A stretch of 23,051 nt of DNA from NCBI GenBank assembly GCA_030632625.1, contig DAOVUK010000004.1:1-23051 (forward strand), in the 5' to 3' direction. The notes beneath the pieces are model-generated. The model saw only the letters and a list, made by a program, of their open reading frames with translations, was not told the origin of the DNA and made no database searches. Below, in pieces: positions 15,744 to 23,016 of this stretch (the stretch's first letter is position 1; each line of letters begins with the position of its first letter). This DNA comes from Gammaproteobacteria bacterium. Lineage in GTDB: Bacteria > Pseudomonadota > Gammaproteobacteria > GRL18. The position numbers and the translations under genes are program-made.

Positions 15744-16789
15744 AGTGTTTCATATTACAGCAGCAGAATAAAAATGGAATATCTTCAAAAAATAATATCT
15801 TATTAATGATTATATTTGTTGCCCCATTGTTGTTAATATTGTTGTTCACAATGCCTGTCTATGCACAAAGCAGCTACCTTTTTCCCAGTGATATCATTGA
15901 TCAAGCTGAGCAGTCCCAATATGATGTGGGACGTGTAAACCGTTATGCAAGCCAGCGAAAGTGGATCTATCCTGAAGACACACAAACCGAATGGCCATAT
16001 GCTCCTGAACAGGCTAATCCGCTTATTCAATTTTCAAGAGAATTTCACTATCCAGGGGAAAACTATGTTAAGCAGCCTGGCGGCCATAATTTTCAGCGGG
16101 AAATAAAAAAAGATTTTGTACCCCAGGCTGAATACATGTACCAGAGAAAATATATTCAGTCCAATCCAGGTTTGCTTTACCCCAGTGATATGGAAGTCAA
16201 TAGACGCTCAATTAACAAAAACTCATATAGCCCCAATTCATTTAGTTCGAATATTTCGCGCCCAGGCTCTTTCCCGGCAAACTCTTTCCCCACAAAAAAG
16301 GATTACGACAGACAAGCAGGGCAGGCAAGGCAAAACACCCGGATTCAATATGTTCCGGTGCCGGTTTATAGTGTTCCCGGTACTTTGCCGGGCACAGTTC
16401 CCGGTGTGGTGACTCCTGGAAAAATGGTGCCGGGCTATAGCCATCTTAGTCCTGATTATAATTATGGTGGTCTAAGCTCAGGTTTTCCAAGATCGGGTTT
16501 TCCAAGATCTGGTTTTCCAGGCTCAGGTTTGCCAAGATCTGGTTTATTTTCTGGCTTACAGGATCAGAGGCTGTTTAATTGGAGAGGTTTGAATAATAGT
16601 GGTATAAGTCCTTTTCTGGGACCTCAATATAACCCCATGACAGGGCTTGGAATTTTTCCTGGAGGCAGTAATTTGTCTGATACATTTTATAAGAGCTATG
16701 ATGACCATTCACAAAATACCAGTCCCTTTGCCAGCCCGGATACTATGGTTCCAGGCTTTTCTATGCCGGATATGTATGCCCCGCACTAA
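15740..16789 (+). CDS. Secreted Pro/Gly/Tyr-rich protein of unknown function, coupled to the channel gene
   Basis: I do not recognise a family. The 349 residues start with an unusually long N-region and a hydrophobic core (about 22-40, LMIIFVAPLLLILLFTMPV), with probable cleavage after VYA (42). The mature protein is rich in Pro, Gly, Ser, Tyr and Asn. It carries a recurring motif (LFPSD, IYPED, LLYPSD) in the first half and tandem repeats in the second half (SGFPRSGFPRSGFPGSGLPR), preceded by PVPVYSVPGTLPGTVPG. Cysteine is absent after the signal peptide. The ATGA overlap with the channel stop indicates coupled expression; a later Met at 15806 would also keep the signal peptide. Such sequences suit an extracellular or periplasmic structural protein. 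Confidence 0.75.
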   Translation: MKCFILQQQNKNGISSKNNILLMIIFVAPLLLILLFTMPVYAQSSYLFPSDIIDQAEQSQYDVGRVNRYASQRKWIYPEDTQTEWPYAPEQANPLIQFSREFHYPGENYVKQPGGHNFQREIKKDFVPQAEYMYQRKYIQSNPGLLYPSDMEVNRRSINKNSYSPNSFSSNISRPGSFPANSFPTKKDYDRQAGQARQNTRIQYVPVPVYSVPGTLPGTVPGVVTPGKMVPGYSHLSPDYNYGGLSSGFPRSGFPRSGFPGSGLPRSGLFSGLQDQRLFNWRGLNNSGISPFLGPQYNPMTGLGIFPGGSNLSDTFYKSYDDHSQNTSPFASPDTMVPGFSMPDMYAPH

Positions 16790-17011
16790 TTGATGCTCCC
16801 TAAAGTTATCTTTAAATTTTTGCCTGAGCTGAGTGTATTTCTGCGATTAATTTCAAGCACTAAATATTAGTAAATACTTATAAATAAAAAGTATCCTGAA
16901 AAATATAAAATAATGTAGTTTTTCCAATTTTCCTTATGAATAATTGCAAAGTTTGCTGATAAGGCAGTATCAGTTTTAGTTTACTACTCATTAGTTATAA
17001 GGAAAACCAAA

Positions 17012-17047
17012 ATGCCAACATTCGTACGCACAGAAAATAGTGCTTGA
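17012..17047 (+). CDS. Possible leader peptide of 11 codons
   Basis: ATG at 17012 opens MPTFVRTENSA and stops at TGA. AAGGA at about 16999-17003 is at a suitable distance for a ribosome binding site. Its stop lies inside the first arm of the following hairpin, an arrangement seen in leader-peptide attenuators. No gene under its control is obvious. Such short frames are common by chance. Confidence 0.25.
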   Translation: MPTFVRTENSA

Positions 17048-17092
17048 ACTGGTTATTGCTTCAAAAAGAAGCAATAACTGAGTTTAAACACT
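17039..17092. ncRNA. Long hairpin, possible structured RNA element
   Basis: A perfect eleven-base stem (GTTATTGCTTC 17052-17062, GAAGCAATAAC 17068-17078) closes on AAAAA. Beyond it pairing continues imperfectly through TTGAACT/GAGTTTAA to AGTG/CACT, giving over 20 paired positions. It may be the 5' half of a structured transcript ending at the next hairpin. Confidence 0.4.
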
Positions 17093-17102
17093 GGCTCTTT
17101 AT

Positions 17103-17171
17103 GACAAAGAAAGCCCGATCACCTTGACCGCCAGGGATGGCGGTCAAAGGTGGCCGGGCTTTCTTTGTGTC
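17103..17171 (+). terminator. Large GC-rich hairpin, terminator-like
   Basis: Outer arms GACAAAGAAAGCCCG (17103-17117) and CGGGCTTTCTTTGTGTC (17155-17171) pair, and an inner perfect nine-base stem TTGACCGCC/GGCGGTCAA (17124-17132, 17139-17147) closes on AGGGAT. The CACC and GGTG flanks pair as well. The T-rich right arm (CTTTCTTTG) supports a terminator role, though there is no clean T-tract outside the stem. Confidence 0.55.
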
Positions 17172-17175
17172 AGCT

Positions 17176-17203
17176 GTAGAGACGTTGCATGTAACGTCTC
17201 TAC
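17176..17203. repeat. REP-like palindrome (GTAG...CTAC)
   Basis: GTAGAGACGTT (17176-17186) and AACGTCTCTAC (17193-17203) are perfect reverse complements with a six-base loop. The GTAG end matches the tetranucleotide recognised beside REP hairpins by RAYT enzymes. Repeats of this type are common in several bacterial phyla. Confidence 0.65.
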
Positions 17204-17348
17204 ATAAAAATATCCCCCCCCAAAAAGACATACTGACAAATCTATAAGAATATAGTAGACTTCTTCATCCAAATTTATTCACTATTTAGGTGAGTTAATT
17301 TGGGTTGAAAATTTATGTTATATAAAGTTAACAAATCAGGTAATTATT

Positions 17349-17538
17349 ATGGGTAGACCAGACGTCTCACATCATTCCTTATGAAAGCTCATTTGTCCCT
17401 GAGATTTTAACAGATGAACACAAGATTAAATTTGCCTGTCATCCTGGCGTATCTTGCTTTAATGCCTGTTGTAAACAGGCTGATGATATGCTCAAAGAAC
17501 AGGAACAAGCAGCTCAAAAGAAAGCTCAAGGGAAGTAA
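17349..17538 (+). pseudogene. Broken YkgJ-type cysteine-cluster protein gene
   Basis: ATG at 17349, with AGG eight bases upstream, opens MGRPDVS and then meets a stop. A +1 shift near 17362-17367 continues as SHIIPYESSFVPEILTDE and KIKFACHPGVSCFNACCKQAD, then KEQEQAAQKKAQGK and a stop at 17538. The CHxGxSCFNACC block is the N-terminal cysteine cluster of the YkgJ family (putative metal-binding proteins). The usual PYDxxRL segment and the rest of the domain are missing; the cysteine block runs straight into what looks like the charged C-terminal end of a protein. It seems to have suffered a frameshift and a large internal deletion. Confidence 0.6.
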
Positions 17539-17549
17539 TAGATATTTAT

Positions 17550-18113
17550 ATGTTACTTAATCAAAAAACAGATTTTTCGGCCACTTCAAGGATGAAGATT
17601 GGTATTATCTCTGACACTCATGAAGAATTAGCTGATCAGGTGATTGCTGTAATCAAAAGTTGTGATATTGCAATACATGCAGGCGACATCGGTTCAAGTC
17701 AGGTTCTTGAAACATTACAGCCAAAAACAGGTCATGTTATTGCCGTTGCCGGGAATAATGATAAGCCTTATCTTTGGGATTTTAAGGACTGGCAGCTGGT
17801 AAAAAATCTTCCACAGGTTCAGGAATTATCCGTACCAGGCGGTAAAATTGTTGTTGAACATGGTCATGAACATGATATGCATAAACCTGCGCATCATGAT
17901 TTAAGAGCTGCTCATCCTCAGGCCAGGCTTGTTGTCTATGGTCATACCCATATACAGATAATTGATGAAGATGCACCAGGGCAGCATATACTTAACCCTG
18001 GAGCTGCAGGGTATACAAGAAATAAGGGCGGACCGTCCTGTATTGTTCTGACAATTGATAACAATACCTGGGATTATGAAGTGTTTAAATTCTCAGATGC
18101 AAGTGTTGTCTGA
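17550..18113 (+). CDS. YfcE/MJ0936-type metallophosphoesterase
   Basis: The 187-residue cytoplasmic protein has the complete metallophosphoesterase motif set: SDTH (21-24), GDIGS (45-49), GNND (68-71), VEHGHEHD in the second half and GHTH, followed by NPGAAGYTRN. Small single-domain members of this family hydrolyse phosphodiesters with two metal ions, commonly Mn2+; the physiological substrate is usually unknown. The start is ambiguous: ATG at 17550 gives 14 extra residues ahead of MKIGIISDTHEE, while ATG at 17592 gives the usual compact N-terminus. Neither has a well-spaced ribosome binding site (AAGG abuts 17592). The gene converges with nhaA, whose stop is 29 bases away. Confidence 0.92.
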   Translation: MLLNQKTDFSATSRMKIGIISDTHEELADQVIAVIKSCDIAIHAGDIGSSQVLETLQPKTGHVIAVAGNNDKPYLWDFKDWQLVKNLPQVQELSVPGGKIVVEHGHEHDMHKPAHHDLRAAHPQARLVVYGHTHIQIIDEDAPGQHILNPGAAGYTRNKGGPSCIVLTIDNNTWDYEVFKFSDASVV

Positions 18114-18142
18114 TAGTCTGTCTGTTTTACAACCAAAGAATA

Positions 18143-19333
18143 CTATTTTGCTAATACCTTGTTGAGATAAAAATAACCAACAATTGCTGATATTGTTGAA
18201 CCAACCAGAATACCTAAACGGTCATTCATTAGTGTCGCTTCAGTACCGCCTTGTTCAAACGCTAATGAACCGATAAACAGGCTCATAGTAAAGCCAACCC
18301 CGCAAAGAAATGAAACACCATAAAGTTGCTTCCAGTTGATATTTTCCGGTAATGACGCAATTCCCAGTTTAACCGCTATAAAACTAAAAAGCATAACACC
18401 TATTTGTTTACCGAAAAATAGGCCCAGAATAATTCCTAATGGAATAGGTTCCAGTAATGTGCTGATGCTCAGGCCTTGTAGAGGAACGCCAGCATTGGCA
18501 AAAGCAAATATGGGTATAATGACATAAGAAACACTGCCATGAAGATCATGCTCCAGTGTTTTGGATAATGATCTTTCATCTTTAGAATCGGTTCTTAAGG
18601 GAATAAAAAAAGCCAGCACAACACCTGCCAGAGTTGCATGCACTCCAGACTTTAAAACAGCAACCCACAAAATAACACCAACCAGAATATAGGGAGCGAT
18701 ACTTTTTAATTTATTAAAATTGAATAATGCCAGAATAGAAAGTGAGGCAATAGCAACCACAAGACTGGTAACCGATAAATCGCTGGTGTAAAAAATAGCG
18801 ATAATGACAATTGCTCCCATATCATCCATGATAGCCAATGAGACCAGAAAGATTTTTAGAGCAATTGGGACTCTTTTTCCAAATAGGGCAAGAATTCCCA
18901 GTGCAAAGGCGATGTCCGTTGCTGCTGGAATTGCCCAGCCTTTTAGTGCTGCGGGATCATTCCAGTTGAGTGATGCATAAATTAAGGCTGGAAATAACAT
19001 TCCTCCCATTGCAGCAAAAGCCGGGAAGATGATTTTTTTAGGCTCAGATAGTTCTCCCTCCAGCAGTTCTCTTTTTAACTCAAGGCCTATTAAAAAGAAG
19101 AAAATTGCCATTAGTCCATCATTAATCCAGAGAATTAATGGTTTAGCGATATGTAAAACCCCAATTTTAATTTCCACAGGAATATCAAGAAGAGCAGCAT
19201 AAATCCCAGATAATGGTGAGTTAGCAACAATAATGGCTAACAATGCGGCTATTATTAAAAGGATACCACTGGCACTTTCTTTTTTTAAAAAATCTTGAAA
19301 TAAATTGATTAAATTATTATCTGAGGAGTGCAT
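18143..19333 (-). CDS. nhaA: Na+/H+ antiporter NhaA
   Basis: The 396-residue inner-membrane antiporter exports Na+ (or Li+) in exchange for two protons and supports pH and salt tolerance. Length and sequence match the family throughout: an N-terminal helix after FLKKESASGILLIIAA, LIGLELKRELLEGEL, PAATDIAFALGILALFGKR containing the TDIAFA motif of helix IV, and SLAIMDDMGAIVIIAIFYT with the two adjacent aspartates that bind Na+ (D163-D164 in E. coli). LCGVGFTMSLFIGSLAF follows near the C-terminus. The ATG at 19333 has AGGA about ten bases upstream. It is transcribed alone, facing away from the SHOCT lipoprotein gene. The function is secure. Confidence 0.97.
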   Translation of the reverse strand: MHSSDNNLINLFQDFLKKESASGILLIIAALLAIIVANSPLSGIYAALLDIPVEIKIGVLHIAKPLILWINDGLMAIFFFLIGLELKRELLEGELSEPKKIIFPAFAAMGGMLFPALIYASLNWNDPAALKGWAIPAATDIAFALGILALFGKRVPIALKIFLVSLAIMDDMGAIVIIAIFYTSDLSVTSLVVAIASLSILALFNFNKLKSIAPYILVGVILWVAVLKSGVHATLAGVVLAFFIPLRTDSKDERSLSKTLEHDLHGSVSYVIIPIFAFANAGVPLQGLSISTLLEPIPLGIILGLFFGKQIGVMLFSFIAVKLGIASLPENINWKQLYGVSFLCGVGFTMSLFIGSLAFEQGGTEATLMNDRLGILVGSTISAIVGYFYLNKVLAK

Positions 19334-19447
19334 TCTGATAGTGTCCTATAAAAGCTGTTGATACGCATTATGTCAGGATTGTGATAATGTAATTTTATAA
19401 CTGAATACAGATGTGGATTTTAAAAAGGACAACTGATTAAAATTTTA

Positions 19448-19477
19448 TTGGCTAAAGTAAATATATGTTATTATGCT
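19448..19477 (+). promoter_or_regulatory. Candidate sigma-70 promoter for the SHOCT lipoprotein
   Basis: TTGGCT (19448-19453) and TATGCT (19472-19477) are four-of-six matches to -35 and -10, spaced by 18 bases. Transcription would start near 19484. This lies after an upstream in-frame ATG at 19465, favouring the later start at 19516. Confidence 0.4.
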
Positions 19478-19515
19478 GTACTTCACTAAATTATTTTATT
19501 TATATGGAATTCATT

Positions 19516-19725
19516 ATGACACAAATTAAGTTTATTTTATTGATGCTGTTTGTTTTATCCCTGACAGCTTGTGGCGGCGGCGGTACTGATATTCAAACAA
19601 CTACGACAACTACGACGATGGGACAGGAGTTAATGGATCTGGATGAGAGTTATAAAAAGGGAATTCTGACTGAAAAAGAATATAAAAATGCCAAAGAAAA
19701 TATAATGGATCGATATGATCAATAA
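19516..19725 (+). CDS. Small SHOCT-domain lipoprotein
   Basis: From ATG 19516 the protein has 69 residues. A lipoprotein signal (MTQIKFILLMLFVLSLTAC) ends in the lipobox LTAC followed by GGGG, so the Cys should be lipidated. A Thr-rich linker follows (TTTTTTT), and then a short helical hairpin MDLDESYKKGILTEKEY...MDRYD, which matches the SHOCT pattern (L-x-x-L-x-x-x-G-I-L-T-x-x-E-F/Y). SHOCT modules sit at the ends of many proteins and are thought to mediate oligomerisation. The longer frame from 19465 would put 17 residues ahead of the signal and precede the likely transcription start, so I reject it. The gene overlaps the convergent gene by seven bases. Confidence 0.8.
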   Translation: MTQIKFILLMLFVLSLTACGGGGTDIQTTTTTTTMGQELMDLDESYKKGILTEKEYKNAKENIMDRYDQ

Positions 19726-20285
19726 TTAGTTTGATGTTTTTGCCATGCAATTTCAATCGCCTGATGCAACTCATCAGCGCTTGAAATGCTTGATTGTGTG
19801 ATCAGAATTTCTTCAAATAATGCACGTATCCTGCGATTTTGAACATTAACTTTCTGGCCTTCCCAGTGTCTTTTTTTCAGGTGTTTAGATAATTTCACAT
19901 AGGTTGCAGCGACCATATCATAGGCAGTTTTAAGTTTTCCCTTTTGTGCATGAGAACGAACCTTTTCTGTAATTGTCCGGGCGTGCTGCTCACTTTCCTG
20001 CAGTGTTTCTGCCATGACTAATTTATCCTGCAGCTGAACAAAAGCAGGCTGCCTGAAGGCTGCGCTTTTTCTGATATTTTTTTTCCAGGTTATTGTGACG
20101 AGTGGTTGGTTTGAATCATTTCTATACATTATTCTTGAGTCAAGGCGATTTGATTTTGAGCAGCCCTGGTTTGTGAATTCAATTGTGCCGTCCGGTTGGG
20201 TACATTGAGTGATGCTTGCCGCGATAGCAGTATGGCTTAGCAATAGCTTTAATATAAAAAGTAAAGCGATGAGTTTTTTATTCAT
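19719..20285 (-). CDS. DUF4124 domain-containing secreted protein
   Basis: The 188-residue protein has a signal peptide (MNKKLIALLFILKLLLSHTAIA, cleaved near residue 22-23). It is followed by a DUF4124 module: ITQCTQPDGTIEFTNQGCSK has the family pattern of an aromatic or Gln, Cys, D/P-x-G, F-x-(N/D)-x-x-C, with two cysteines that could form a disulfide. The remaining ~130 residues are mostly helical and basic (KKHLKKRHWEGQ-like stretches) and do not match anything I recognise. DUF4124 proteins are periplasmic and common in proteobacteria, with no defined function. It converges with the SHOCT gene and shares seven bases at the 3' end, so antisense interaction of the mRNAs is possible. Confidence 0.85.
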   Translation of the reverse strand: MNKKLIALLFILKLLLSHTAIAASITQCTQPDGTIEFTNQGCSKSNRLDSRIMYRNDSNQPLVTITWKKNIRKSAAFRQPAFVQLQDKLVMAETLQESEQHARTITEKVRSHAQKGKLKTAYDMVAATYVKLSKHLKKRHWEGQKVNVQNRRIRALFEEILITQSSISSADELHQAIEIAWQKHQTNY

Positions 20286-20505
20286 GTTGTTCTATCAGCT
20301 TCAATATCAGGGCCTTGTCGGGCCTTTTAGTGCTTTAAAATTTATTGCTTTAGAGTAACGCTTTTATCCTGACGATTAAGACTATTATAGCGTATAAAAC
20401 AAATCTGTTTGAAATATAGTCATTTTTTTTAATATTTTGCTGGCACATACCGGTATTGAATTATAAAATAAGCAATATGTATTAAAAATTTGTCATTGAG
20501 GAACT

Positions 20506-21864
20506 ATGGCAGTTCAGAATAAAAAAATTATAGCGCAGAATATTTCTATCGGCATGTATGTTTCTGGTCTTGATCGTCCCTGGATTGAAACTGACTTCCT
20601 TCTTGAAGGTTTTTTTGTTGAAACGATTAACGATATTGAGCGCTTACAGAGTATCTGTAAATTTGTCTATATTGACGTTGAACTGACCAAAGAGCGGATT
20701 GGTGTTGATGTTGTCGAGTCTTCTTTTCTGGCAAAAATTAAAACAATTGCTACTACTGATGTCAGGGACTTGAGTTTCAGCAGAAGTTCCAAGAAGGGCT
20801 TACCTCGTCGCGAGACCACCTACAAAAAGACCAGCTCTTTTGCGACGGAATTTCGAACAGCCAATCAGCTCTACAAAGATATAACACTGACCGCATCCCA
20901 GATTTTTTCTGATGCCAGTTCTGGCGCTGATATTAATTTAAGCTCAGTTAAACGCTCAGCAACCGCTGTTGTTGATAGTGTGGTGCGTAATCCTGATGCT
21001 TTTTTATGGTTAACCCGGTTACATGAAAAGGATACCCACACCCATAGCCGTTCGCTGAGAACTTCTATCTGGTCTATTGCTTTTGCTCGTCATCTGGGGC
21101 TTGAAAAACCTAAGCTGAATAATTTATCGACAGCATTACTTTTGTGCAATATTGGTAAAGCAAAGTTGCCGATTGAGTTGCTTGAAAATGAAGATGATTT
21201 GACTGAGGAACAGCAGCAGGAATACCAAAAGCATGTCGACTATACGCTTGACGCCCTTAAGATTATGGGGCGTACACCTCAGGCAATTATAACTATTATC
21301 AAATTACATTGTGAACGCTTTGACGGTTCAGGTTATCCGATGAAATTAATCGGTGATGAAATACCACTATTAGCACAAATTGCAGGCCTGGTCAGCTATT
21401 ATGAAGAAATTACCAATCACAGAGTACAGGAAGATTCACTGGATCCGACTCGTGCAGTAGAACATCTTTATAGTATGCGTAATAAGCAATTTATGTCTGA
21501 ACTGATTGAAGAATTTATTTGTTCTATCGGTATTTATCCAGTGGGTTCGATTGTTGAGTTGAATTCAAAAGAAATTGCCATTATTGTTGAGCAAAATGCT
21601 AAAAATCAGCTGCTGCCGCAGGTGCTTATTCTTCGTGATAATAATCGTCAACCTGTCACGGTGTTTAAGCTGCTGGATTTATATGAAATTAACCAGAACA
21701 GTGATATTCGTCCAAAACTTATCAATACTTATCCCCTTGGGACGTTTGGCATTGATGTAGAAGAGGTAACTCAGGGACTGGCCAGAGCAACTAATAAAGA
21801 TGATGAAATAAATGAAACATGGAATTTAAAAGGTTTACTAAACAAATTATCTCTTAAAAAATAA
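20506..21864 (+). CDS. DUF3391 / degenerate HD-GYP domain protein
   Basis: The 452-residue cytoplasmic protein starts with a DUF3391 region (about 5-125, ISIGMYVSGLDRPWIETDF, FVYIDVE). An HD-GYP-like domain follows (about 160-345). HD-GYP enzymes degrade cyclic di-GMP using metal ligands. Here H180, H243, H268 and D273 and the GYP triplet (276-278) remain. The defining HD pair is C214-N215 (LLCNIGK instead of LLHDIGK), the second His of HHE is C269, and the late Asp (usually VxDxYD) is S297. The protein is therefore probably not a phosphodiesterase and may act as a c-di-GMP-binding or scaffolding pseudoenzyme. A C-terminal region (about 346-452) follows. GAGGA just before the ATG supports the start. 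It is four bases upstream of the next lipoprotein gene. Confidence 0.88.
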   Translation: MAVQNKKIIAQNISIGMYVSGLDRPWIETDFLLEGFFVETINDIERLQSICKFVYIDVELTKERIGVDVVESSFLAKIKTIATTDVRDLSFSRSSKKGLPRRETTYKKTSSFATEFRTANQLYKDITLTASQIFSDASSGADINLSSVKRSATAVVDSVVRNPDAFLWLTRLHEKDTHTHSRSLRTSIWSIAFARHLGLEKPKLNNLSTALLLCNIGKAKLPIELLENEDDLTEEQQQEYQKHVDYTLDALKIMGRTPQAIITIIKLHCERFDGSGYPMKLIGDEIPLLAQIAGLVSYYEEITNHRVQEDSLDPTRAVEHLYSMRNKQFMSELIEEFICSIGIYPVGSIVELNSKEIAIIVEQNAKNQLLPQVLILRDNNRQPVTVFKLLDLYEINQNSDIRPKLINTYPLGTFGIDVEEVTQGLARATNKDDEINETWNLKGLLNKLSLKK

Positions 21865-21868
21865 TATT

Positions 21869-22438
21869 ATGAAACAAATTCTATTAATAACGATTTCTTT
21901 TTTCCTGGCTGGCTGCCAGCCAGCATTAATTCGGACAGAGAATGCCTATGTTGAAATTTCCTCTCAGGCATCAATAGAAATTATGCAATCTATTAAAGTG
22001 TCTTCCAACTCGGCCAGAGGCTTTTTGCAAAATGGTAAAGTAATTTCTCCGGGGCAATTAAATTTATACGATATCAATTGTGAAATTGAAATTAATACAG
22101 TTTCTGAAGAACGTCAGATAATCGAGCCAGGTGTATTTAATGTCATTTCAATTGCTCAGGAAGAAAGCCCCATCGTTAAACGCAAGAATGAGAAACAGTT
22201 TATGACAAAGCCGATCATGATTGCCTCCCTGAATTATGCCTGGTTTTCGGATTCCCCGGTTGATATAAAACGTTATTATCGTTTCAGACTGACAGCACAG
22301 GATCTTGAATCTAAGCCTGTGACTGAGGTAAGAGCTATGATCTGCAGGGGAGCACAAGATACTCCATATGCTGCTGAATTACCAACTTATGAACAAATGA
22401 TGGCGGCAAGCGGAAAGTATATAAAATTTAACTTTTGA
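21869..22438 (+). CDS. Lipoprotein of unknown function
   Basis: I do not recognise a family. The 189-residue product has a lipoprotein signal (MKQILLITISFFLAGC, lipobox LAGC, Cys 16). The mature part is mainly beta-type with two further Cys (DINCEIEIN and AMICRGAQ) that could pair. Near the C-terminus are YYRFRLTAQDLESKPVTEVRAMICRG-like features (shown here in parts: YYRFRLTAQDLE, VTEVRAMICRG). The gene begins four bases after the HD-GYP stop with no ribosome binding site of its own, so it is probably translated by coupling. Confidence 0.75.
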   Translation: MKQILLITISFFLAGCQPALIRTENAYVEISSQASIEIMQSIKVSSNSARGFLQNGKVISPGQLNLYDINCEIEINTVSEERQIIEPGVFNVISIAQEESPIVKRKNEKQFMTKPIMIASLNYAWFSDSPVDIKRYYRFRLTAQDLESKPVTEVRAMICRGAQDTPYAAELPTYEQMMAASGKYIKFNF

Positions 22439-22535
22439 CCCTTTTTATTAGTAACTAAAGGTATGACTTGATGCGATACTGGCATCTGTTTATACTTTTA
22501 TTATCAAACAATTTACAGCAAAGAGTGGAAACAAA

Positions 22536-22913
22536 ATGCAACATAATAAAATCCTGAAAATTACCATAAAGAGTGTTATTGCTTTGTGCTTTATATTGAT
22601 GCTTGCGACTAATTCATACGCAGTAAATATGCAGCATCTTAAATATAGTCCAGTGGCAAGATTCACTCCTGAAGATTTTGAAATGCTGCAGACCACAGCT
22701 AAAAAAGCACTCAATGATAATAAAAATGGAGTAAGTAGTGAATGGAAAAATCCAGAGTCTAATAATTCAGGTTCTATTACTCCGTTAAATACCTCCATGA
22801 TTGATGGTATGCATTGTCGAAAAGTTGAAATTATCAACAGGACTGAAAGTAAATCCGGAACCACTGTTTTTACCTTCTGTAAGGTGGGTGAGCGTTGGAA
22901 GGTTCTAAAATAG
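22536..22913 (+). CDS. Small secreted protein, surface-antigen-like
   Basis: The 125-residue protein has a signal peptide (about 1-29, ITIKSVIALCFILMLATNSYA). The mature domain begins FTPEDFEMLQTTAKKALND and ends HCRKVEIINRTE, TTVFTFCKVGERWKVL. The two cysteines (in HCRKVE and FCKVGE) and the final G-x-W-K/x-V resemble the C-terminal half of RT0821/Lpp0805-type surface proteins, which lack known biochemistry. GTGGAAAC before the ATG serves as a modest ribosome binding site. The antisense frame over most of it is a shadow. Family assignment is tentative. Confidence 0.7.
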   Translation: MQHNKILKITIKSVIALCFILMLATNSYAVNMQHLKYSPVARFTPEDFEMLQTTAKKALNDNKNGVSSEWKNPESNNSGSITPLNTSMIDGMHCRKVEIINRTESKSGTTVFTFCKVGERWKVLK

Positions 22914-22947
22914 GGACTGACCAAATAGAGTAATTCATCTTTACACT

Positions 22948-23016
22948 TGTAGGGGCGAATTCATTCGCCTGGATGTGAGTCTACAATCTCGCAAGGCGAA
23001 TGAATTCGCCCCTACA
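22948..23016. repeat. REPIN-like inverted repeat at the window end
   Basis: Arms of 22 bases at 22948-22969 and 22995-23016 are exact reverse complements around a 25-base spacer. Each arm is TGTAG plus a G followed by a hairpin, GGCGAAT-TC-ATTCGCC, so it has the REP form: GTAG next to a palindrome, in two inverted copies. Confidence 0.8.

Larger units (their letters stand above)
16790..17348. other. Intergenic region with hairpins and a tiny reading frame
   Basis: No ordinary gene is seen in these 559 bases. The first 200 are AT-rich, with the motif TATTAGTAAATACT (16865-16878) that also occurs at 10574. From 17012 onward there are a possible 11-codon frame, three successive hairpins (17039-17092, 17103-17171, 17176-17203) and a run of C. 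These are listed separately. Confidence 0.6.

Noticed and set aside
17045..17078. TGA of the 11-codon frame read as selenocysteine with the following hairpin as SECIS
   Set aside because: The hairpin has an AAAAA loop without the features of a bacterial SECIS, and the extended product (ending CFKKKQ) resembles no selenoprotein.
19465..19515. Upstream ATG for the SHOCT lipoprotein
   Set aside because: It would place 17 extra residues before the lipoprotein signal, and it precedes the predicted transcription start.
22490..22924. 144-codon antisense frame over the small secreted protein
   Set aside because: The + strand gene has a clear signal peptide and conserved-looking Cys/Trp positions; the antisense product is only hydrophobic by complementarity.
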